Assembly (NCBI GenBank): GCA_001598975.1
Contig: BBXU01001685.1
Location: forward strand, 25,201 to 89,200
Length of the DNA stretch: 64,000 nt
Direction of reading: 5' to 3'
From: Parachlorella kessleri
Lineage: Eukaryota > Chlorophyta > Trebouxiophyceae > Chlorellales > Chlorellaceae
How positions within the stretch are numbered: the stretch's first letter is position 1; every line of letters begins with the position of its first letter. Below the pieces are notes generated by a model. The model did not search any database. It saw nothing but the letters and a program-made list of their open reading frames with translations, and was not told the DNA's origin. Shown here in pieces: positions 55,075-64,000 of the stretch. The position numbers were made by a program, and so were the translations under genes.

Positions 55075-58000
55075 ATGCATAAGGTCCACAAGAGTGCAGT
55101 CTGTCTCATTCCACCTAGAAGGGTGTGGCAGAATATCCAAGAGATCAGGTGCACCGACTCACTCCAGCGTCCCAGTCTCGCTATGGCTTGCCTTTTGGTT
55201 GCTTCGTAAGGGGAGGGAACTTACCTACTCCCCTGACACACCACGTGAGTGTAACCAGGATAATCACGTAAACCTTTCACGCTATTCCAGGTGTTTCAAG
55301 GACAAGAGCTTTGTGCGGTGGCCCCCGCATATCAACCTCCTCTACCCTTTCTGGGAGGACACAGCCGACAACTTTGCCCAGGCAGCCAAGCAGTGTTCCG
55401 AGGCGCTGCAGGCCTTTGGGAAGTTCCAGGTGCCCAGCATCCACGGACGAAGCTAGGCTTAACCGTAACAAATGCGAGAATTAGTAAGTTCGCCATCTCC
55501 ATTTCCCTCTTGTGGTTTCTGAATACCTGTATCCTTTAAGGCGCAGGTCAAGCTCAGTTCTCTGGGATACTTTGACCATGGCCGCAGCTGCACCCTGTGG
55601 CTAGACCCTGAGTCCCCAGGTTGGTGTCAACCATGCGCAGACAGAAAGCCAGAGGTGCTGGCGTGGCTGCACGGTGGGCATGTTGGGACGCTGCCGTGGC
55701 ATTCCAGAGTCGCAAATGCAAGACCAAGCCCGACTCCTGCTATGCAATGTCAACGCTCTCCACCTGCTGCTGGCTGGCATGCAGAGTTGTGCAGGCTACA
55801 GGCAGCCCTGGTGGAGGCTTTCCCAGACTGTTCTGACCTCTCACTCGACCCCTCAAGGGGCATCACCCGATTCACGCCCCACCTCTCCTTGGGGCAGTGG
55901 CGCGGCTCCCACAGCGCGGCAGCCGCAGTGCAGGAGTATGGGGCTGCCTGGGCGGCCGAGGAGTTTGAGGCGCACAGCGTGGCGCTGATCAGCAGGCAGG
56001 TAATCAATTAATCAATCATAACGCTTCCCACAGCGGCAGCCTAAGCACATGCCGTAGATGCATCGCGGTCAAGCAGCAAAGATTGGCATAAAAGCAGGCA
56101 GGTACGTTGGCAGCATTGTGTCACACGAGGATGGCTCTGCAGTTGCTAGCGTCTGTCCCAAGGCGCAGGCAACTGCTGCGAGACAATTGCACTGTACACT
56201 GTTTCCGCTGCTCATGGTGTCTGCTGCAGGGCTTCGATGACCCCTTCACAATACGCTACCTGGTTGGACTTGGCGGGGGCCCCGTGCGGGAGGTGAACCT
56301 GCCGTACGTGTCCACGCTGGGCCCGCCACTCCCAGAGCCTGCTGCGCCTGCTGCGGCGGCTCTTGGGTCCCACCAGCATGGCCAGGTGACAGCGGTGGTT
56401 GGTGGCATGGTTGAGGGCTCTGAAGGGTAAATGTTTGCCTGGTCTTGTGGTGTTGGCCTGTTCATGAGGCGGAATGAGGATACGGCAGACAGGCAACTGT
56501 GGTGGGGTGAGGTGCATAACGGTCGTGGGGCCAGAACAGGTATTTCGCTGTTGTTGGCTGGGCATGCCATGGGCATGCATCTGCACAGCTGCTGTCTCAG
56601 CAAGCTGCTGCTCAACCATATGGCAGCAGAAGCCAGCAAACTGCTTACATCAAGCCCAGTACCCACCGCCTGCGGCTGCGCTCCCTGCACATGCAGGCTG
56701 GCGATTTTGGGCTGATTCCCTGGCAGCAAGGAGTCTGGAACTTTGCGTATGGCGCCAACATGTGCCCCTCCAAGGTGGAGGGGGCCCGGGGCCTGAGGCC
56801 CCTCCAGTCCCTGCCTGCCTCCCTGCCCGGCTGGCGCCTCAGCTTTACACACAGGTCGGCCTGGGGGCACCAGGGGGCGAGGCTGGGTCTGCTGTCATAT
56901 TTGGGATTGGGAGGCTGTGGAAGGCGCAGCTGTGTTTGGCCGCCACGCTTGCTGCAGGTCTGCTCCTGCTTGGCGAGTGGCTTCAGTTTGCCAGGGGGGT
57001 GATACTGCGATGGGACAGGCTGTGGAGTCGATCTATAGCCAGTCATGCCAGTGCCTATCTCCTCTGGCTGTTCACTCAGGGTGGCAGGTAATGCGATCAG
57101 AGAGGGGGGGTACGGGTGTACTGGGCTGACAGCACCTTCTCGGGGTGTTTGTTTCCGATCGAGGGGAGCGGCCTCCTGGTCATGATGGCTCGTGGCCCTG
57201 CAGGGGAGGCATGGGGAATTTGGTGCGTGTGGACGCAGGTGCAGCAGGCGATGGCGGCAGCGTGCATGGCGTGCTGCACCTGCTCAGTCATAGTGACTGG
57301 GCCAAGCTGGCCAACATGGAGCACGAGTACAGGTAAGCTAAGGCCTGGGGAGGTTTCAAGGCAAGGCGGGGCGTGCAGTATTGGCTGAGCAGGGTGACTC
57401 AAAGTGCCATGTCCGCTTCTGTTGCGGCTGGCTTCCAGCGACACTGCCAGCGGTGTCCTGTCTTGGTGCAACAAGTTGTGAAAACTGTGATCATGGACTA
57501 TTGCTATCTGGCTTGAGGAGGACGCCTACAGCTTGTGCCCGTGCGGCTGAGTATCTACCGGAGGTTGGTCCCTCATACGACTGTGAGTGTGCGCCAGCAG
57601 GCCTGTGGAAGTGGAGGCAATAAGGTACAATGGCCAGGGCAGCCAGCGTGCTGTGGCGTTCGTTACGCCCCTCGACTGCCGCATCCGAGAGGGCCTGCCA
57701 CCGCCAGCCAGGCAGGTTCCTGCCCCTCCTCGCTCTCCTCGTTTTGCATGTGCATGTGCCGTAGAGGGAAACAGCTGCTGTGATGCTGTGCTTGGGGCCC
57801 CTGTCCGTTCTGTGCATTGATGGGGGGCTCTTTTGTACAGGGGTGTATATATGTGTGTAGTTTGGAAGCTAATGACCGCAAACACATCACCCAAGGAGGG
57901 TAGCAAGGCTAAGGTCAGGCTGGTCTGCTCCATAGCAGCATGTGGGTCCTTACCAGCTGCCGGCTGTGCAGCTTTTAATGTGTGGTTATCACAAGGGTCT

Positions 58001-58438
58001 CTCCTGCGAACTGGGGAGCCCCCTTGCCTGCCCTAACACTGTGATGTTCTTGGTGGTGGTGGCGGACTGTGCCGCCTGGAAGTTGCAAGTGCCGCCTGGG
58101 GGCGGGTAGCGCTATACATGCATTCCCTTTTACGGTGCACTGCGGTCCTTCCATGCCCCAGGTACATGGGCCTACTGAGGGAAGGGGCGCGGCACTGGGC
58201 CTTGGACCCTGCTTACAAAGCCTGGCTTGACGGCCTCCCTACCACGGACCCCCGGCAGCGGGGCAGCGACTATTACACGAGCGCTGCTGGCACGCCGCTG
58301 CCAGCGCTGCCTAAGATTCGAACAGGGTCACGGCAGCAGGCCGGCGGCCGCGGCGGCGGCAGGAGGGAGCGTGGCAGGGGGCGTGGGGGCCGGCAGGCAC
58401 CAAATCAGACACAGGGGAAGGCTGTGGGTAGTCACTGA
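55075..58438 (+). CDS. 2H phosphoesterase / gamma-glutamylcyclotransferase-like fusion with RGG tail, 433 aa
   Basis: Exons 55075-55148, 55291-55429, 55547-55619, 55785-55999, 56230-56385, 56727-56854, 57204-57332, 57601-57711 and 58162-58438 join in frame. Residues 5-140 are a 2H phosphoesterase (2'-5' RNA ligase-like) with His38 in PPHINLLYPF and His128 in TPHLSLGQ. Residues 223-350 resemble the gamma-glutamylcyclotransferase fold: WNFAYGANM substrate loop, GWRLSFTHRGGMGNLVRV, VHGVLHLLS, likely catalytic Glu301 or Glu303 in NMEHEYR, then YMGLLREGARHWALDPAYKA. The last 60 residues are Arg/Gly-rich (GGRGGGRRERGRGRGG). An RNA-end or cyclic-phosphate substrate is likely for the first domain; the second may be enzymatic or structural. 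Exon 6 could begin at 56697 (10 more residues). Intron 8 needs a GC donor (GCAGGT). Confidence 0.8.
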
Positions 58439-58842
58439 GGGCGCGCATGGTATGGAGCAACTGGCGCCAAGCTGTGCAGGCTTGCTGTATTGGACAAGGG
58501 CTGTGTCTTGCCAACCCCCGGGGCCTGCAGCCTGTGTGGGACGCCGTTTGTGCTTGCCGGCCCTAACCATCTATCAGCTCTCCTGGAGAGATTGCTGGCA
58601 GGCTTGTATGGCGGTTTTTGTGTTCGGTTGCCTCGTCTTCGCCTGGGAAAGCACCTAATGGACAACTTAGCCTCAGCACAGGCTCGTTAGTGAGGCGTAT
58701 TCAAGCCAGTGCTCCACTTTCCCTCCCTCCCTCCCTCCCTCCACACACATACGCTGGGTAACCTGGGTTCGGCTGATGATACAGACCACTGCGCACACAT
58801 GCGATGCTTCATGACGCCCTATTGCACCCCGCTCTCCACCCT
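58439..58842. other. Convergent 3' region with (CCCT)n microsatellite
   Basis: About 400 bases between two convergent stops, with five CCCT units at 58721-58742. No gene seen. Confidence 0.5.
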
Positions 58843-59450
58843 CTACATGATGCGCCACGATTCACTGGTGGCACTTCCCACCGTTGCAACCCACCGCTCA
58901 TACAGAAGGCGCAGCAGGGAGGTTGACCGGAGGACACCAGGGTACTCCTAAACTTATAACTAGGCTTCCACTTTTCATACCTCCACTGATTGATGTGGGG
59001 AGGATAACGTGATCTAGACCTGCGAAAACGACTACACAGGTGGAAATTCAGCGGCTAGTCCCCGCGGCAGTACCTTAAGCGTGTCGGCGCACGCCTGGGC
59101 ATCAAAGCCTGAAGCCCAGAGAACAGACATCCAACGTCCCGGTGCATCTTGCCCAGTACGGAGAGCGTCTGGCCGGGGGACCCCTCACTGGGAGCTGCCC
59201 CGAAGGTCCGAGGAAGCTGAGAGCCCCCACGCATCAAAGGGTTTCGAAACGGCTTCGGCGCACCTATTATCATCCGTCTCGACGCCTTCCTGCTGAAAAG
59301 TAAGCGAATTATACCGCCGGAGTAGCTAGCCGTGAGTTTAGACGCGGTATTCCCGTTTGCCTGGCAGTGTTCTGGTGTGTCGCTTGTGTTCGAGCGCTTC
59401 TTGTTATATCATCAGCAGTGAATCCCGGCGGCTCACCGGTAGGTTTGCAT
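58843..59450 (-). CDS. Small unrecognised spliced gene, 85 aa
   Basis: Four minus-strand exons, 59437-59450, 59189-59292, 59074-59108 and 58843-58947, join in phase (2, 1, 0). The acceptors are good (TTTTCAG, CTGGGCTTCAG, AAGTTTAG) and the donors are GTGAGC, GTGAGG and GTACTG. The N-terminus is basic (MQTYRRKASRRMIIGAPKPF), the middle has FRNPLMRGGSQLPRTFG, and the end forms a likely amphipathic helix (LRSTSLLRLLYERWVATVGS). The basic start and small size would suit a mitochondrial protein, but I recognise no family. The 14-nt first exon is the weakest part; an ATG in exon 2 (59274) would give a 74-aa product. It is divergent from the bZIP gene. Confidence 0.45.
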
Positions 59451-59751
59451 CCATAACGAGGCTGTGCGCTCAGGAGAATGGCGTGCCGGTACCCTACCTC
59501 TCTGCAACGCTGCGTCTGTCAAGCAGCACTTGTCAAACACTGCAGCATCTTTGTTTTGAAGTACTGGCGGCGGTTGCTGGGGCTTGTATCAGGCGTCACG
59601 CCAAAGCCCCCTGGCAGTACCATGCAGGTTGTCCAAGCGCTGGACTGCTAGTTCACTGCTGAGCTGACGCCTCGGCCAGAGTTAACAGACACAGCTACCG
59701 CCGACGCACGCTACCAGCGCCCCCAGTTACAGCCCTGTGGATGCTCACAGC
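59451..59751. promoter_or_regulatory. Divergent interval between the small gene and the bZIP gene
   Basis: About 300 bp between the two proposed start codons. No clear TATA box seen. Confidence 0.35.
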
Positions 59752-62700
59752 ATGATGCCACCTGCAGCCACAGCCGTAGTGACCGGAGCAGACAATTGGA
59801 CCCCCTTCGCAGCTCTAGCCAACCAGCCCTCAGAAAGGAACGTGGGCGGCCACATGCCAGCCTCCACAGCTCATAATAACAATAATGCAGTCGTGAGCGG
59901 GTCGGGCGACCCCCCCAGGTGTGTGAAAACGCTGTTGCTCGGGTCGGGTAGTGAGTGGGTGCTGCGAGGGCGGGCGGTGCTCAAAGGTTGGCTCAACCTG
60001 ATAGCTGGAACAAGTTTTTGGAAGCTAGGGGTGTTTTTGGGAAGTTGAAAATGTTTGAAAAGGGTTCCCTGCCAGCGTTGCCACTGCCCTGGTTGACGGA
60101 CACAAAGTCCCAGCTGTGCGGCAACAGTGGCGGGCCACAGCTGGCAAGAACTGTGCCTCACTCTTTCCCCACATTTGCCAAGTCTCCACCATTTGCCGAG
60201 CTGCGCAGCTTTCCAGGTGTCTTACCAGAAGCCACTGTCCATTCTGCTGCTTTCCCATACCAACCTCAGTAGGTACTGCCACCCCCCCGTGTCTGTGCCC
60301 AGGCCAATGCTCATGGACGGGGTGTTTTTCCCGTGTGCGCCCAACGCCGGCCGCACCGTCACCACCGCAATCACAGTGCGCACCGGAAACGGCGGGGGAG
60401 GCGCCGGTAGCCCTCGCCAGCATAAGCTGGTGGCCCCGGTGGGCCTCAGCCCCAGGTGTCAGGTGGGCCCCTGGCGTGCCCGCCCGCTCGCATGCCTGAC
60501 GAAATGTGCTTTCAACTTGCCGCTAGCAGCAGCTGGGTGTGCTCGGTCAATGTGGTAGCACGGGGCCATGGGGATACCAACCTGTACTACTTATGATCCG
60601 GAGCACTGCGGGTTAAGAAGGGGACAACTGCACACTGGCCGGCAGCCTCGGCAGAACAAGTTGGCTGGCGGGCCGCCCACCGGGCCACGCCTCGTGCACG
60701 GTGTGGGCCGCTGAGCATGAGTGAGTCTCTCGCCCCTGATGCATTGTGGGTGCTGTTTGGGGGTGCAGGAAGCAGTTGGGGAGAGCGGTGAGAGGGACTC
60801 CCAGGCTGCGCTGAGCGGCGATGCAGGCAACGGGACGGTGGAGACGCCCACGCTTGCCGCCATAGCCATCAACACTGTCAAGCCTGAGGGTGAGCCTCTT
60901 TGCCGGCTGGGCTGTGTGCAGCTGGTAATGACAACCAGTGCAGTGATCAGTGCACGCCAAGAGTAATGGCACTCCGGCTTGGACTGGCCACTCGGCAGCA
61001 AATTTCGCACCCTGGCACGTCTGCCGGTCCCACTTGTTTGTCATCCCTGACACCTGGCGTAATAGAAGCGAGTAGCTCACTGCGCACCCTGGCACCTTGG
61101 CTCCATCCCGCAGCCCACGACATGGACGACCGCCCCGGCTCGCGCCGCATGTCGCTGCGCCGGCGCACCAGCACGCTGTGCGCGGCTGGCACCAGCGGCA
61201 AGGCGCAGTCCACTACGCCGCTCAGCGGCGCCAACACGGGCGGGGACAGCATGTGGGAGCAGGAGGACGAGGAGCTGGATGCACTGCTGGGGCCCGACGA
61301 GGGCGCAACCAGCGACGAGGATGACGACCAGACCCCCAAGGGAGGCCCCAAGCGCAAGGTACGGGATGGGTGGAAGGGGGGTGGGGGTCGCGGGTGCGCG
61401 GTGCGCATGTGTGTGTGAGAGGAGGGTCCACGCGGCGGCGGCTGCGGCGATGATGGGTCCCGGGCCTGGAAAGGAAGTTGTGGGTCTTGGGATGAAGTGT
61501 TGATGAAGAGGCAAGGTGCCAAGGCTAGCGCAGGTTGTGAAGTTGGTGAGTGCAGCTGGTGTGAGCGGCCTGGGAAGGCTGCGTGCTGTGGTTGGAGGAG
61601 GAGGACAGCGGATGCTGTGGGTTGCCAGCGGCAGTGGGTGTTTGGGGCAGCAGGGATGCTGTGGGTTGCCAGCGGCAGTGGGTGTTTGGGGCAGCAGGCA
61701 GGCAAGTGCATCCCTGGTGGCCTGGTGGTGTGGGCCCACCGCTTTTCAGCTCAGCCTGTGCTCTCCGCTTTGTCTTCCCTGCAGCAAGTAGGGCGTCCGC
61801 TCAAGTACAAGGGCGACCCCAACGCTCCTCATCTCACGGAGGAGGAGCGGCGACGCATCAAGCGGTAAGCTTGCTGCGCAGGGCTGGGCTGCGGGCCGCG
61901 TGGTCGGGTCTTGACATGCCGGGACGGACCGGGGCATTGTGAACAGGCTTAGCGGAGTGGGCGCGCACCCTTGTGTCCGGGGATCATGGAAGATTTTGTG
62001 TTGGTGGAAGATGAAGTGCTGGTGGGGAAGAGCCGCGAAGGCGAGGTTGGAGAGGATAAGAAGCAGGAGGCTCAAGAGGGCGCCTGCTGCTGCTGGGTAC
62101 TTGCAGGCGTATTGCTAACCGGGAGTCTGCCCGCCGCGTGCGCCAGAAGCGCAACGAGTACATGGACGACCTGCAGTCAAAGTGCACGGTGCGCAGGGCG
62201 CCTTGCTTGGGATCTTGGTGCAAGCTTTGCTGCAGCGGGCCAGGCTTAGCTTGTGGCAGGCTGTGCATGTGCCTGCCATGCTTTGGCTTGATACCAGCTT
62301 TACTTGGCGGGGACGTGGGCAGATTGCCTGGGGTTGCTGAGGTGCGCTCGTTCTTGCCTTTGGCCGCTTGTTTGCGATTTTTTGCGGGTGGCCGGACACT
62401 CACTGTCGGGCGCTGGCTGGCTGGCTGTGAGGTGCAGAGAGAGTTGGAAAGAAAGCAAGGGTGTCAGGGGAGCAGGGTGGGAGGAAGGCTGCTTTGGGAG
62501 GGCTGGTGGCCGGCTGACACCTGGTAGTGCGTCTCTTTGTTTGCCTGCAGGCCCTCTCCCAGCAGAACGCTCGTCTGCTGAGCCACGTGGCCGCTCTGGA
62601 GAGCCAGAACCGCACCCTGGTGGCACAGGTGAGCCGAGCGGCCGGAGGAGTTCAAAGGCTGTGGGGGGTGGCTAAGCTTGCCAGGGCTGAGCTGCCATTG

Positions 62701-64000
62701 GGCTGGCCAGGGCAGAGCCTGCCGCCGAGTTGGTGCTGATGCGAGGTACAGTAGCAAGGTGCGGTTGGTGCCTTGGCCGAGCCGTGCCCTGCTGTGCTGT
62801 GCTGTAGGTGGGGCTGATGCGCGACAAGTACAACATCAAGGCGGGCGAGAACGCGCAGCTGTACAACGCGCTGGCGCACGCCAAGCGCCTCCTGCTACAG
62901 GTGAGGAGGCGGGGGCGGACGATGTAGGGGGGAGGGGTTTAGCGAGCATTATTGGCTGGAAACAGCATGGCAGCTTTCGCCGCAAGCGCGCTTGCGCGCT
63001 CATGGGACTTGCTGCTCCAGGAGGGTGCTGTGGCAGGCGGGGGAAGGAGAGGGTTTGGAATTGGGCAAGGAGCTACGAGTTGTTTGAGTGTCAGGTGGAT
63101 AGGTGTGAGTCACATCTGCAGCAGCGGAGCCTTGGGAGCGGTTGTTTGAGCAAGCCGTCAATATCTAGCGCAGGATGGCCCCATGTCTATGTGCAGAACT
63201 GTGCCCGGAGGTGGTGAAGCATCAACCCCTGCCCTGTGCACAAACACCTTCTCTGCTCCAGGGCTCGGCCTGCGTGAACAGGGCAGTGCCAGCCCTCCCG
63301 CCCCCTCCCCCTGGCACTAGCGCTGCCCCCTGCTGCCTGCGCCCCAGCCGATGGCTGCTCCCGTCACCATCCCTCCCGTCACCATCTGACTGGCTGCCCC
63401 GCCTGCCACCCCCGCTGCAGCTGCAAGGCAAGAGCGGCAGCGACGAGCTGCCCTCCAACCTGCCCCCCATGTCGTCCACCACGCTGCCGCCGCTGCCCGG
63501 CACCTCGCCGCTGCTGCTGCCGCCGCACCTGGGCGGCTCCTGGCTGGGGCCACCCATGCCGCCCGTGCCGCAGCAGCAGGGCGAGGGGCCCACCGCGGCG
63601 CAGCAGGCCTCAGAGCAGCTGACCCCAGGTGGGGGCGGCTGGCATCTCTCTGCCTGCGCTGGTTGCAAGCGTCTCGAGCTGCCTTCCTGGCTTGAAGCCT
63701 GGGCGGTTGCGGGCGCACGTGTGGGAGTCCCTTGCCTTCCCTGTACTCTAGTGTGGCTGCATGAAGGCAGGAGCCTGATCCAGATGGAGCTTGTCTTCGC
63801 CACCGCAGTATGTGTATGGCTATATGATGCACTCTGCTGACCATCTCGTTGTTGCATGGGCTCCCTTTGCAGGCAACCTGGCGTCACTGCTGCAGTCCTC
63901 CATGCTGCACCAGTCCAGCATGTCCATCCATGCGGCCGCCGCAGCCAACGCGGCCGCCAACGGCGGCGCCTTCCCCATGCCGGCGGCACCCTCCGCCGGC
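59752..64000 (+). CDS. bZIP transcription factor, 3' end beyond window
   Basis: Exons 59752-59918, 60303-60462, 60769-60889, 61114-61358, 61785-61864, 62107-62188, 62551-62628, 62808-62900, 63421-63628 and 63873-64000 (open) join in frame, giving 454 codons so far. The basic region NRESARRVRQKRNEYMDDLQ has the N-x7-R signature. The zipper continues through LSQQNARLLSHVAALESQNR, with further heptads (LMRDKYNIKAGENAQLYNAL) in the next exon. An acidic stretch (EQEDEELDALLGPDEG) precedes it and a Pro/Leu/Gln-rich region follows, both typical of activation domains. It binds ACGT-type DNA as a dimer; targets are unknown. The start is ATG 59752. Sequence at 63262-63420 is also open, so exon 9 may start earlier. 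Confidence 0.88.
61611..61698. repeat. Exact 44-bp tandem duplication in bZIP intron 4
   Basis: Two identical head-to-tail units beginning GATGCTGTGGGTTGCCAGCG (61611-61654 and 61655-61698). The lack of differences points to a recent event. Confidence 0.9.

Noticed and set aside
57712..57720. GT donor four bases after the GC donor of 2H-GGCT exon 8
   Set aside because: Using GTTCCT breaks the frame into the next exon, whereas the GC donor keeps the conserved cyclotransferase C-terminus.
60456..60768. An extra bZIP exon around 60650-60710
   Set aside because: Using the donor at 60463 (CAG/GTGGGC) joins exons 2 and 3 directly in phase, so no extra exon is needed.
60947..61711. Long minus-strand open frame (254 codons) opposite the bZIP gene
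   Set aside because: It overlaps well-supported bZIP exons and introns, is Pro/Ser/His-rich as expected from the complement of GC-rich coding DNA, and has no domain.
63222..63989. Minus-strand Gly/Ser/Arg-rich frame at the window end
   Set aside because: Antisense shadow of the Pro/Gln/Ala-rich bZIP C-terminal exons.
1..64000. Bacterial-type signals: operons, Shine-Dalgarno sites, CRISPR arrays, rho-independent terminators
   Set aside because: The window is eukaryotic nuclear DNA with spliced genes; no regularly spaced direct repeats with unique spacers were seen.

Overview
The window looks like nuclear DNA of a green alga (Chlorophyta; a trebouxiophyte-like genome is my inference). It has dense, intron-rich genes with short exons and GT-AG or GC-AG introns, a plant-lineage PLATZ factor, a chloroplast/mitochondrion-type MiaB, and TGTAA-like polyadenylation signals downstream of several stops. 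No bacterial operon structure, CRISPR array or rRNA was seen. All gene models were built by hand from splice sites and reading-frame continuity. Every join quoted keeps the frame, but none has been checked against transcripts.

Layout. 20-1253 (+): 3' end of an unrecognised gene. 1710-4449 (-): putative haem-oxygenase-like (HDO/TenA-fold) protein. 5607-6292 (-): ZNF706-type small zinc-finger protein. 6621-19140 (+): three tandem F-box/LRR genes. Units 1 and 2 each end in a dead copy of exon 1 of the next gene, the Lifeguard/BAX-inhibitor-like gene at 20639-22794 (+). 24212-26923 (-): fibrillarin, divergent from an FHA-Pin1-type parvulin (27210-28984, +). 29540-30100: hairpin-rich, organelle-like spacer. 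30811-32906 (+): PLATZ factor. 34238-35908 (-): TMEM186-like mitochondrial protein. 36318-36596 (+): candidate small gene. 36978-37811 (-): EFCAB10-like RIIa/EF-hand protein. 38614-44802 (-): DDX21/RH7-type nucleolar DEAD-box helicase, head-to-head with MiaB (45050-50072, +). 51345-53864 (+): Mpv17/PMP22 protein. 55075-58438 (+): fusion of a 2H phosphoesterase, a gamma-glutamylcyclotransferase-like domain and an RGG tail. 58843-59450 (-): small unrecognised spliced gene. 59752-64000 (+): bZIP factor, cut by the window edge.

The genes do not form one pathway. Two are core nucleolar ribosome-biogenesis factors (fibrillarin and the DDX21/RH7 helicase), and MiaB, next to the helicase, modifies organellar tRNA. 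The most informative structures are the F-box/LRR array with its captured Lifeguard exon, a short mobile repeat family with 7-bp target duplications and a paralogous empty site, a 472-bp hAT-like MITE, the unusually frequent GC-AG introns, and two uncommon domain fusions (FHA-parvulin and 2H-GGCT-RGG).
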